This document shows, piece by piece, positions 23,887 to 32,146 of a stretch of DNA of 64,000 nucleotides. The stretch lies in assembly GCA_964399535.1 (NCBI GenBank), contig CAYNRE010000005.1, forward strand, positions 248,001 to 312,000, in the 5' to 3' direction. Positions within the stretch are counted from its first letter, which is position 1, and the number at the start of each line of letters is the position of its first letter. A program made the position numbers and the translations under genes. Source of the stretch: CAYNRE01 sp964399535 (lineage in GTDB: Bacteria; Planctomycetota; Planctomycetia; Pirellulales; CAYNRE01). Below the pieces are notes generated by a model, which saw only the letters and a list, made by a program, of their open reading frames with translations, had not been told where the DNA came from and did not search any database.

Positions 23887-26205
23887 TTAGCCGTCTCGGT
23901 CAGCATCGGCCGCCGGGTCGGCTGGCTCCTCGTCCGCCGAGGGTGGCGCTGCGCCGCTGGCTGCGTCTTCGGTCCCTGCGTCTTCGGTCCCTGCGTCCGC
24001 GGGGGCTGCATCCTCGCTGGCGTTGCCTGGCGTCGTCGTATCCGCGGCGGCCGTACCCGCGGCGGCCGTATCCGCGGCGGCCGTATCCGCAGTCCAGGCC
24101 TCGGCGCGAACTTCAAACGGCCAACCCTCGTTGCGCTGGCAGCGGTGCTGGTCAATTTCGATCCAGCCGGGGCGGCTCTCCACCGACAGCGAGAGCGACA
24201 GCAGGGTCTCGCCGCCCGGGATGAAGTCGAGGTAGTAATCGGTCCACTCGGGCGTCAGCATCCACTGGCCGCGGATGGGCGATGCATCGGCCTGCGAGTG
24301 AAGCCGAGAAATCCAGGGCTCGAGGGCGGCGGTGAGTTGCCGAGGGGAGTCGGCCCTGGCGGAAAAAACCAGCCGCTGCTCGTCGTCGGGCGCAAGGGGA
24401 CCCCAACGCCGGCGCCAACGAATCTGCCAATCAGTGGGGCCTAGTACGGTATCGATTAGCAGCCGACGTACCGACGGGGCCCCTGGTTTCGATTGGTCCC
24501 AGGCCTCGACCCGATCGGGAGTCTGCAAAAACCATTGACTGCTACGATCGAAATTCTCCCGCACCACGGCCGGGTAGCTGGGGTCACCATCCACGGCATC
24601 GGGCAAGTCGGATGGAGACAGGCTCGAATCCTCGAACCAGGCGTCGGCCAGTTCCACCGCGGTCGAATCGGCGCCCAATTGCAGTTCCAGGTTCAGGTCC
24701 AGCTCCTGTCGAGGGCTGGTCCACTCGAGCGTCACCTGCTGCCAATTCTCGTCGAGCGAAAGCGCTTGTTCCTGACCGGTCGGGCGCCCCTGGTCGGTCC
24801 ATGGCCCCAAGCCAATCGAAAGGCCGCGCGGGCGATCGGCCTTGAGGCGCATGCCGACCCGATACCGCCGGCCAGCCCCCAAGGGCAACAGTCGCCGGCT
24901 AAGACGCACCTGGGTCGCGGCCAGGTCCACTCGCTCGGCCTGCTCAACGCGGATGGCTCGGGGATCGCTGGGCGAGCGATTCACGCGGGCCTCGGCGGCA
25001 GGTTCGCTTTCCAACACCCAAGCCCGAGCTTGCTGAAGTCCGCCTGGCACAGAGCCCGCGGTGCTGCCGGCTCGCGGCGGCATGGATTCGAGCAGCCTGA
25101 GTGCGATTTCCTCGGCGATATCGGGGTGCACATCTTGCCGCACGTGTACGGAGTCTTCGAACACGTTGGCGGGCCTGCCGAAAAGCAATCGGCTCAGATC
25201 GTGAAACACCAGTCCGTGGTCGGCGGTAGCCGCCTGAGCCAGCCGCAAAATTCGCCGCCGGACCTCGCCAAAGTGAATGATCAGGTCGCGGTGCGTGTTC
25301 ACGTCGGCATAGCCGGGGGCATCGGTCAGTTCCAGGTAACAGGTGTGCGGCTGCAGCATGCCGACGGTTTGGGCACCGAAACCCCGGGTGGCGAAGTGCG
25401 ACTTGAGCAGGTTGCCGACGTAATGGCCGGCGATTTCGTCCTGCCACGAAGTGCTGTACGCTCCGATCCGTTCCCGAATCGGCTCGCGCGGCACCACCGC
25501 GTCGATGTAGGCGACTCCGCCCAAATGCCGAACCAGGTTGCTTGCGCCCAACACGCCGAGCACCCCTCGCCGCCAGGCGCCGGGCATGTCGAGCAGCGGA
25601 TTTCCTTCGTAGACCAGAAAGTTGTAGGGGTGATTCGGGCGGGGATCGTGCTCAAAGGGCATCCAAACGTCGTTGCCGCCGCTGTAGTGAAGCACTAGAT
25701 CGGGTTGGAATTCCAGAATCTGGTGTACCACCCGGGCCAGTTCCTGGCCGGTGATTTGCGAAACGCAGCCCCAGTTGTATACCCGGGCCAGGGGCTGTCC
25801 GTGGCGCCAGAGGGCTTTTTCGATCAAGGGCGCCAGGGGCGGGGCGCCGTGAAACACGGTCGAGCCGCCGAGGATAAATATGCGATACTCGCCGAGCGGC
25901 TTGTCCAGCGTCGGCTGTCGGCCCCGATACCCCAGGGGATTCACCTGGGCCACGTTATGAAAACTGGCATCCCCGCCGAACACCACATAGGGTTGCGGCA
26001 CCCGGGTATTCTCGACCGGGAACTCCCAACCCGTCAGGTGCGGATAGGCGCCCCACACCCAATAGCTGCCCACCTCGGCCAATACCAAGGCGACGAGCAG
26101 CGAAACCAGCGCGAAAAAGCAGCGGGCCGCCCAGCGTTCGATCCTGCCAGAAGTGGCCCGTTTTTCGGAGGGGGCCAGAGGGTCGGTAGGTTTTTTGCGG
26201 ATCAT
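23887..26205 (-). CDS. SGNH/GDSL hydrolase-like membrane protein with CBM-like modules and Ala/Thr/Asp-rich tail
   Basis: A 772-residue protein. Residues 26-50 form a membrane anchor after a short positive cytoplasmic tail. Residues about 105-380 form an SGNH fold: FILGGSTVFHG (block I, nucleophile Ser115), LHYSGGNDVW (block III, GGND 176-179) and DSVHVRQDVHP (block V, Asp and His), so the catalytic set appears complete. These enzymes deacylate or transfer acyl groups on glycans or lipids outside the cytoplasm. Two CBM-like sandwich modules follow (about 440-690). The tail after residue about 700 is an Ala/Thr/Asp/Glu-rich low-complexity run encoded by short tandem repeats. ATG 26205 overlaps the upstream glycosyltransferase stop (ATGA), so the two are coupled. 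Confidence 0.85.
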   Translation of the reverse strand: MIRKKPTDPLAPSEKRATSGRIERWAARCFFALVSLLVALVLAEVGSYWVWGAYPHLTGWEFPVENTRVPQPYVVFGGDASFHNVAQVNPLGYRGRQPTLDKPLGEYRIFILGGSTVFHGAPPLAPLIEKALWRHGQPLARVYNWGCVSQITGQELARVVHQILEFQPDLVLHYSGGNDVWMPFEHDPRPNHPYNFLVYEGNPLLDMPGAWRRGVLGVLGASNLVRHLGGVAYIDAVVPREPIRERIGAYSTSWQDEIAGHYVGNLLKSHFATRGFGAQTVGMLQPHTCYLELTDAPGYADVNTHRDLIIHFGEVRRRILRLAQAATADHGLVFHDLSRLLFGRPANVFEDSVHVRQDVHPDIAEEIALRLLESMPPRAGSTAGSVPGGLQQARAWVLESEPAAEARVNRSPSDPRAIRVEQAERVDLAATQVRLSRRLLPLGAGRRYRVGMRLKADRPRGLSIGLGPWTDQGRPTGQEQALSLDENWQQVTLEWTSPRQELDLNLELQLGADSTAVELADAWFEDSSLSPSDLPDAVDGDPSYPAVVRENFDRSSQWFLQTPDRVEAWDQSKPGAPSVRRLLIDTVLGPTDWQIRWRRRWGPLAPDDEQRLVFSARADSPRQLTAALEPWISRLHSQADASPIRGQWMLTPEWTDYYLDFIPGGETLLSLSLSVESRPGWIEIDQHRCQRNEGWPFEVRAEAWTADTAAADTAAAGTAAADTTTPGNASEDAAPADAGTEDAGTEDAASGAAPPSADEEPADPAADADRDG
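23961..24085 (-). repeat. 15-bp tandem repeats in the SGNH gene tail
   Basis: Two perfect copies of a 15-bp unit (CTGCGTCTTCGGTCC on the plus strand, 23961-23990) and three copies of another (GTATCCGCGGCGGCC, 24038-24082, one base variant in copy two) plus partial copies. They encode short repeats such as ADTAA in the protein. The units are a multiple of three, so copy-number change would keep the frame. Confidence 0.7.
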
Positions 26206-28322
26206 GGACCTTTTGCCCCCGGCGCCAGTGGGGGAAGGGGTTTTTGCGCGCCCGCCGACAATCGCTTACCGTCGGGCCCGAGCAAAGGGTCGACGAGCCG
26301 GCGGAGGATCAGGTGATGTGCGGGATCGCGCGTGGCGAGCAACATTTCGTCGACTTCGATCCACCGCGTTTCCCAGTCCCAGGGAACCAGGGCTATTCCC
26401 TCGATGATCAGGTCGTTCTTGCGGGCGGCATTCATCCGACCGATCAACAAAAAGTTGCGCCCCGCCAGGTGGCGCACGTCGCCAGGCCAACTGACCGACA
26501 CCTGGCCCCAGTTGCCGTTGGCGGCGTAGCTGACCAGCGACAGCATGGTACGCGGATACTCGCGGTAGGCGAATTCCTTCGAGGCATTGGTGCGCACATC
26601 GTGACCGGGAAAATAGGCCGGCTCGTAATCGATTCGGCCCAAACTGGTAATCAGCCAACCGTGGCGATCGGGGCCGAATTCCGACGTATGGGGCGCTTCG
26701 AATCCGCGGCCAGGTTGCAGGCAGGCCAGTTCATCGGCAGTGAACAGCTCGGGGTGCCGCTCGGCAACTCGCTCGATCGCCCGGGCCGCGGGTACCTCTT
26801 GAACGAGTCCGTAAGGGAACGGCAGAGGGTCTGCCCAAACGTTGCGGTACCAAAGCACGGCGATCCCCAGCGCGAAAACCACCGCGGTCGCCACGCCGGC
26901 CGCCCGCAGCCAGGGGCCATAGACCAGGTCGCGCGGGCTGAGCCCGGTGGCGGGAGCAACCGGCTGGCCCAGACACCAGCGAATCGCCGCTTGATAGCCG
27001 CCCAGCATGAGTGCCAAGGCAGCCCACATGAACATCAGGAAGAGCCGCTCCATGAACGAGCCGAAGATGGCGATTCCGATCACGGAGAACACCAACAGGC
27101 AAACGAGCAGCACACAGTACCGGTTGGGGCGCCCCGCCAGGCTGGCCAGACACACCGCTCCCAAGGCCAGCGAGGTCCACGGCCAGGTGACTACCCCCAG
27201 CGCGAGCAGCGCGAGCAGCGCCAAGACGGACAGGCTGAAACGGCCCAGGTAAATCATTTGCCACAAGCCCCAGCCGATGAGCAACACCGAGGCCAAAACA
27301 AGCACCTCGTCGAGCCGCTTAATCGCGGTGATCAGATATTGCCGAAAGTTGCCCCAGAAAACTTCGGGGCGCTCGCGCAGGTTCTTTCGCGCGGCCGCCA
27401 TCAGATAGTCGTAACGGTCTTTGATCTTATAGATTCCCTTGGCGTCCAAATCGCGCTCGATGCTGGGGGCCCAATGCCCCAGTTCGGGATCGGTCACGCC
27501 GTAGAAGTCGGCAGCCGTATTGTCGGAAAGGATAAACGCCCCGTGGCGGAAGTAGTTCCACCCCATGAACGGCAATACGCCGACCCAAACCCCGGCGGAC
27601 AGGCAAACCGCGCCCCACAGCGCCAGCCGCCAATCGCGGCGCGCCCGCAGCAACAGCCAGGCGGTAAGCACCACGTAACCGGGCGCCGCCAACAGCGTCA
27701 TCGGCCGGGCCACGTTGGAAAGGCCGAACAATAAGCCCGAGAACGCCAACCGCCCTGGCTTGCCGAACTCCAGGCCGAGTACCAACTCCCAGAAATGCCA
27801 GATCAATAGGACCAGCCCCAGGGGTTCGGTCAGCGTGGTGGCGGCGCAGCAGATGGCTTCGCCCGAAATGGCCAGGTACAGTGCCACGACCAGGCCCACC
27901 AGCGGGTCGAAGAGCCGCGCAAATAACCGGTAGGCGCAGGCCACGGCCGCGGCGCTGAACACCGCATTGAGAGCGATCGCCAGGTCGTAGTGCACCCCGA
28001 ACACGGCGTAGAGCGCGCCGAGCGTGATGCCATAAAGCGGCCGGCGCCCCTGAAAGGTTCTAATGCCCAGGCCGCCCGCCAGGTCCTCGCCGATGTCTTC
28101 CCAGACCCGGGCATCGGCGAAGGGGGTGGTTTGCACCAGGCTGTAGTGCGGAAGCCCCCAATCCGGGTTCTCGCGGATCGTGCGCCAGTAACCCCACCGC
28201 ACGGCGAGCGTAAACACGAAGAGCAAGGCAGGCACACTCAGTGCCCGCAAACCAGCTCGCCAGGAAAGGGCCGCGGGCCCGGCGCCAGCGGCCGCTGGCG
28301 GCTCGATCTTCGATGGCTCCAC
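26202..28322 (-). CDS. GT-C family glycosyltransferase (ArnT/PMT-like)
   Basis: A 706-residue multi-span membrane protein of the GT-C type, which transfers a sugar from a lipid-linked donor to an acceptor on the outer face of the membrane. GTG 28322 follows GGGGAGGGG closely and lies about 40 bases after a strong predicted promoter; an upstream frame start at 28397 would lie inside that promoter. The first luminal loop has FADARVWEDIGEDLAGG, matching the acidic D-x-E type catalytic loop of the fold, followed by GRRPLYGITLGALYAVFG. Some 12 to 13 membrane segments follow, then a soluble C-terminal domain of about 170 residues. Donor and acceptor are unknown. It heads the operon GT-SGNH-small membrane protein. 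Confidence 0.8.
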   Translation of the reverse strand: MEPSKIEPPAAAGAGPAALSWRAGLRALSVPALLFVFTLAVRWGYWRTIRENPDWGLPHYSLVQTTPFADARVWEDIGEDLAGGLGIRTFQGRRPLYGITLGALYAVFGVHYDLAIALNAVFSAAAVACAYRLFARLFDPLVGLVVALYLAISGEAICCAATTLTEPLGLVLLIWHFWELVLGLEFGKPGRLAFSGLLFGLSNVARPMTLLAAPGYVVLTAWLLLRARRDWRLALWGAVCLSAGVWVGVLPFMGWNYFRHGAFILSDNTAADFYGVTDPELGHWAPSIERDLDAKGIYKIKDRYDYLMAAARKNLRERPEVFWGNFRQYLITAIKRLDEVLVLASVLLIGWGLWQMIYLGRFSLSVLALLALLALGVVTWPWTSLALGAVCLASLAGRPNRYCVLLVCLLVFSVIGIAIFGSFMERLFLMFMWAALALMLGGYQAAIRWCLGQPVAPATGLSPRDLVYGPWLRAAGVATAVVFALGIAVLWYRNVWADPLPFPYGLVQEVPAARAIERVAERHPELFTADELACLQPGRGFEAPHTSEFGPDRHGWLITSLGRIDYEPAYFPGHDVRTNASKEFAYREYPRTMLSLVSYAANGNWGQVSVSWPGDVRHLAGRNFLLIGRMNAARKNDLIIEGIALVPWDWETRWIEVDEMLLATRDPAHHLILRRLVDPLLGPDGKRLSAGAQKPLPPLAPGAKGP

Positions 28323-28367
28323 GACCCCTCCCCAGCTGTACAAGCCCGACCGACGCACTGCCTGCCG

Positions 28368-28397
28368 ATAATAACCTGAGTCCGCCGGACATGCCAA
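28368..28397 (-). promoter_or_regulatory. Sigma70-like promoter of the glycosyltransferase operon
   Basis: Read on the minus strand, TTGGCA (28397-28392) and TATTAT (28373-28368) are 18 bp apart, each one mismatch from consensus. Transcription would start near 28361, leaving a leader of about 40 bases before GTG 28322. Confidence 0.6.
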
Positions 28398-28613
28398 AAA
28401 TGACTGCTTGAAAGCACTTCCGTCTTTCCCCTAGCGCGGCGGCGACACCTTGAAAATGCGCTGTCGGGGGGGCACAAGGCGTTTTAACCGGCAAAGTTTC
28501 CTCAAGTTGCCCACTCGACGTATCCGATAACGCGCCTGCCGGTATCGACCCCGGCCGCGGGCCGCGGGGTGGTGCGCCCCGCGCTTCTTCGGCGTTACTT
28601 CGGACAAGCTGCC

Positions 28614-29609
28614 ATGGCCGACGTTCGCAAGGCTGCCGTGCTGCTGATGAGCTTGCCTCAGGAAGAGGCGGCCCAGCTACTGACCAAACTCGACCCCAAA
28701 CAGGTCGAAGCGGTTTCCATTGAAATCGCCAAACTGGGCATGATTACGGCCGACGAACAGCAAGTCGTCATGAACGAGTTCGCCGAAGCCAATCCCAATG
28801 CCCTGACCAATAGCGCGGGGGGCCTGGAAGTTGCCAAGAAGCTCGTCGAAAAGGCGCTTGGCAAGAACGCCTCGGGAACCCTGGACAACGTGCGGCAGTC
28901 GATCGAAGCGGTGCCGTTCGCCTTCCTGCAGCGGATCGACAGCCAGAACCTGCTCACGTTTATTATGGACGAGCAGCCCCAGACCATTGCCCTGATCCTC
29001 ACCCACATGCGGCCCCCCCAGGCCGCGGCCATCATCGCCGGGCTGCCCGCCGACCGGCAACTGTCGGTCATTCGCCGTATCGCCACCATGGGCCAGACCA
29101 ACCCCGAGATCATTCACGAGGTGGAGCAGGGGCTCGAGCACCGCATGGCCAGCCTGATGAATCACCAGCAAATGGAAAAAGCGGGTGGCGTGCAAAGCGT
29201 GGCCGAGATCCTAAACGTGATCGATCGGGCCACCGAGCGCAACATGATGGAAAACCTGGCCCAGGAAGACCCCGACCTAGTCGAAGAGATTCGCCGGCTG
29301 ATGTTCGTCTTCGACGACATCAGCAAGTTCAGCGACAAGAACATTCAGACGGTGCTCAAGAACGTGGAAACCTCGCAGTGGGCCCTGGCGCTCAAGGGGG
29401 CCAGCGAAGACCTCAAGCAAAAGGTGCTGGGCAACATGTCGAGCCGGGCCGCCGACATGCTCCGCGAGGAAATGGAGTTTCTCGGACCGGTGCGGCTATC
29501 GGCCGTGGAGCAGATGCAGCAGCAAATCGTCGACGTGGTTCGCCGACTGGAAGATGCCGGCGAAATCGAGGTTCACCAGAACGAAGAGGCAGAGCAGTTC
29601 ATTACCTAG
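28614..29609 (+). CDS. fliG: Flagellar motor switch protein FliG
   Basis: A 331-residue FliG, the rotor protein that contacts the stator and the MS ring and transmits torque. ATG 28614 begins ADVRKAAVLLMSLPQEEAAQLL, the FliG N-terminal domain opening. The middle domain carries DEQPQTIALILTHMRPPQAA, the EHPQ-type motif in which the usual His is Gln, and the C-terminal domain ends with AVEQMQQQIVDVVRRLEDAGEI. The RRLMFVFDDISKFSD stretch and charged torque helix are present. Length matches the family. No other flagellar gene lies beside it in this window, which is unusual because fliG normally sits in a fliF-fliG-fliH cluster. Confidence 0.95.
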   Translation: MADVRKAAVLLMSLPQEEAAQLLTKLDPKQVEAVSIEIAKLGMITADEQQVVMNEFAEANPNALTNSAGGLEVAKKLVEKALGKNASGTLDNVRQSIEAVPFAFLQRIDSQNLLTFIMDEQPQTIALILTHMRPPQAAAIIAGLPADRQLSVIRRIATMGQTNPEIIHEVEQGLEHRMASLMNHQQMEKAGGVQSVAEILNVIDRATERNMMENLAQEDPDLVEEIRRLMFVFDDISKFSDKNIQTVLKNVETSQWALALKGASEDLKQKVLGNMSSRAADMLREEMEFLGPVRLSAVEQMQQQIVDVVRRLEDAGEIEVHQNEEAEQFIT

Positions 29610-29664
29610 TCGCCGGGTTCATCAGCGACTGGCCGGGAAAACCCAGCCGCGATCGCCCTGGCCG

Positions 29665-30885
29665 CTATTGCCGCGGCGGCCGCCAGAAGCCGAACACGTC
29701 GATCACCTCTTGCCGAATCGGCAGCTCGCGATACTCCTGGTGACAAGCCCCCAGGAAGACCACGTCCGACTCGGCCAGCGCCTGCTCGAGCGGCACGAAC
29801 GACGGGTCGGCAATGTACGGATCGGTACACAGCACCCGGGGGCACTCCAGCGTCAGAATCTTGCGCAACTTGTACGAGAGCGAATCGCGCGGGTCGTCGG
29901 AGTTGCCCTTGAAAGCCATGCCCAGAATGGCAGCGGTGCTGCCGGCCAGATTCACGCGGCGTTTGGCCAAATCGACCACGGCCCGGGGCAACCCCTCGTT
30001 GACCATCATGGCGGCCTGGCCCAGGGCGAAATCGTTGTGGTTGAACGCGGCCAGTTGCATCGTGTCTTTTAGCAGGCAGGGGCCCCCGGCGAAGCCCGCC
30101 TTGGCGAAGCCCGCCATGCGCGGGTATTCGGCCGTGACGGCCTGGTGCACCTGGTCGAAATCGGCCCCCAGCTTCTGGGCGATGATGTAGAACTGGTTTG
30201 AAATGGCGAAATTCAGGTAGCGGTAAGCGTTCGAGAACAGCTTGGCCAGTTCCGCTTCGATCGGTTTAAGGTGAATCGTGCGCGGACCGAGCCGCTGAAA
30301 CAGCCGCTCGGCACGCTGGGCCGCCGCCGGGGTCGCGCCGCCGATCACCTGGGGCAGCTTGCCCAACTCTTCCAAGGCGTAGCCCTGGGCAATGCGCTCG
30401 GGGCAGTAGGCCACGTCGATGCCGAGCTTTCGTTCGGTCACGGAGCGAACCAATCGCTCGGTAATTCCGGGAAACACCGTGCTGCGCAGCACCAGCAGTT
30501 GGCCCGGCTGCATCCGAGCGAGGACCGCCTCGAGGGCCCGGTCGAAGGTGGCCACCGAGGGGTCGAGGAATTCGTCGACCGGGGTGCCGATGGTAACCAC
30601 CACCACCTGCGATTGGCTTACCGCGGCCCCCTCGGTCGTGGCGCGCAGCCGGCCGGCCCGGAGCACCTCGGCCAGAGCTTGATCGGCCCCGCGCTCCAAA
30701 AAAGGCAAGCGCCCTTCGGCCACAGCGGCGACCCGGCGCTGGTCGGTATCCAGCAGCGTTACGTCCATCCCCGCCTGGGCAAAGGCTATGCCCAGCGGTA
30801 GACCCACGTGGCCGCACCCCCCCACGATGATGAGCGATCGATCGGACGACGCCTCTTGGGCCTTGGAATTCGATGCGGCACTCAC
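29665..30885 (-). CDS. UDP-sugar (UDP-glucose/UDP-ManNAc type) 6-dehydrogenase
   Basis: A 406-residue nucleotide-sugar dehydrogenase that oxidises a UDP-hexose C6 alcohol to a uronic acid with two NAD, providing acidic sugars for envelope polysaccharides. GTG 30885 was chosen because it opens close to the Rossmann site IIVGGCGHVGLPLGIAFA. Later motifs are VVTIGTPVDEFLDP, RSTVFPGITERL, PERIAQGYALEEL and AELAKLFSNAYRYLNFA. The catalytic Cys is in FAGGPCLLKDTMQL, where the usual family pattern is GGxCxxKD. C-terminal GMAFKGNSDDPRDSLSYKL fits the UDP-binding half. ManNAc and GlcNAc types share this arrangement, so the exact sugar is open. Confidence 0.88.
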   Translation of the reverse strand: MSAASNSKAQEASSDRSLIIVGGCGHVGLPLGIAFAQAGMDVTLLDTDQRRVAAVAEGRLPFLERGADQALAEVLRAGRLRATTEGAAVSQSQVVVVTIGTPVDEFLDPSVATFDRALEAVLARMQPGQLLVLRSTVFPGITERLVRSVTERKLGIDVAYCPERIAQGYALEELGKLPQVIGGATPAAAQRAERLFQRLGPRTIHLKPIEAELAKLFSNAYRYLNFAISNQFYIIAQKLGADFDQVHQAVTAEYPRMAGFAKAGFAGGPCLLKDTMQLAAFNHNDFALGQAAMMVNEGLPRAVVDLAKRRVNLAGSTAAILGMAFKGNSDDPRDSLSYKLRKILTLECPRVLCTDPYIADPSFVPLEQALAESDVVFLGACHQEYRELPIRQEVIDVFGFWRPPRQ

Positions 30886-31083
30886 GGCGCGATTTCCCCA
30901 CGGGTTCAGCAGCGAAGGGGGCCTGGCCCTGCGACGACCCGCCCACGGCCAGCGGCGACTTGCCAGGGGAAGCAACCCAGGCAAGCGATTTCCCCCCCAG
31001 TTGCGCGACTAGCGTGGCAGGCGACCGCCCGACTGTCAACCGCGGCTGGCCTCGGGGGCGCGCGCGGGCCGGCGGGGCGCCGG

Positions 31084-32073
31084 CTAGCGGGCCAGGGTAT
31101 GCAGCAGGTCGAGCAATTCGGTTGGCACGCTACGATGCCCCTGGAAGGTTTGCGGCAGCGGCGTCAGCACGAGGTGGCCGCCGATTTCACCGGCCATGAC
31201 CCCCGACTCACCGGCCAGCAAGCTGCGCACCGCGAAATCGCCGAGCCGGCTGGCCAGCAAACGATCGTGCGGGGTGGGCGAGCCGCCCCGCTGCAAATGC
31301 CCCAGCACCAACACGCGGGTCGGAAACGGGCAGTCGGCGGCGCGCAGCGCATCGTTCAAAACCTGGGCCCCCCCCGCCTCGTCTCCTTCGGCCACGACGA
31401 CCATGATCGAGGTCTTGCCTCGCTCGCGCAATTGGCTGACATGCTCAATGATTCGGGGCACCTCGGTCCGGGTCTCCGGTAAACAAACCGTTTCCGCCCC
31501 CGCGGCCAAGGCCGTGTAGAGCGCGATGTAGCCGCTGTGGCGGCCCATGACTTCGACCAAAAACATCATCTCATGGCTTTCGGCCGTATCGCGCAGCTTG
31601 TCGACCGCCTCGACGGCGGTGGCCACGGCGGTGCTGAAACCGATCGTAAAATCGGTACCTTGCAGATCGTTGTCGATCGTGCCAGGGCAGCCCACCACGG
31701 CACCGTCCCAGTATTGGCCCAGGGCCACCGCGCCGCGAAAAGTGCCGTCTCCACCAATCGGCACCAAGGCATCGATTCCCCGGCGGCGGAGAATCTCGGC
31801 CGCCCGCTGCAATCCTTCGGGCGTGCGGAACTCGGCGCTGCGGCTGGAGCGGAGGATCGTGCCGCCGTTCTTGATGATGTTGGAAACCGAGCGGAGCGAC
31901 ATCCGCGGTTGGCCTGTTGAATCCAGGTAGAAATCCTCCTCGAGAATTCCCTGGTAACCCTGGCGGATGCCGACCACCTCGTGACCGGCCGACACGGCGC
32001 TGCGCACCACGGCCCGCACACAAGCGTTCATCCCTGGTGCATCGCCCCCCGAACAAAGCACGCCGATTCGCAT
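31084..32073 (-). CDS. pfkA: 6-phosphofructokinase, ATP-dependent type
   Basis: A 329-residue phosphofructokinase that phosphorylates fructose-6-phosphate to fructose-1,6-bisphosphate. It starts at ATG 32073 (RIGVLCSGGDAPGMNA). The phosphate-donor motif is PIGGDGTFRGA and the catalytic loop is PGTIDNDLQGTD; a Gly at the second GGDG position and a Gly in PGTIDND are the residues of ATP-dependent enzymes, whereas PPi enzymes have Asp and Lys there. MGRHSGYIAL and LGHLQRGGSPTPHDR complete the fructose-6-phosphate site. Its length fits the bacterial allosteric PfkA group. It lies 73 bp after the dus gene on the same strand. Confidence 0.95.
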   Translation of the reverse strand: MRIGVLCSGGDAPGMNACVRAVVRSAVSAGHEVVGIRQGYQGILEEDFYLDSTGQPRMSLRSVSNIIKNGGTILRSSRSAEFRTPEGLQRAAEILRRRGIDALVPIGGDGTFRGAVALGQYWDGAVVGCPGTIDNDLQGTDFTIGFSTAVATAVEAVDKLRDTAESHEMMFLVEVMGRHSGYIALYTALAAGAETVCLPETRTEVPRIIEHVSQLRERGKTSIMVVVAEGDEAGGAQVLNDALRAADCPFPTRVLVLGHLQRGGSPTPHDRLLASRLGDFAVRSLLAGESGVMAGEIGGHLVLTPLPQTFQGHRSVPTELLDLLHTLAR

Positions 32074-32146
32074 GGACGTCGATCCTTTCTTGGTCCTCGG
32101 GGCACGACCACCGGCAAAGGCAGGTGGTCCTCAACTCGGCCGATTC

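Noticed and set aside
31034..31039. Perfect TTGACA on the minus strand upstream of the sugar dehydrogenase
   Set aside because: No acceptable -10 box lies 16-18 bp downstream.
31068..31084. Perfect GCCGGC hairpin overlapping the pfkA stop codon
   Set aside because: No T run follows on the minus strand, so it is not a convincing terminator; GC-rich palindromes are frequent by chance here.
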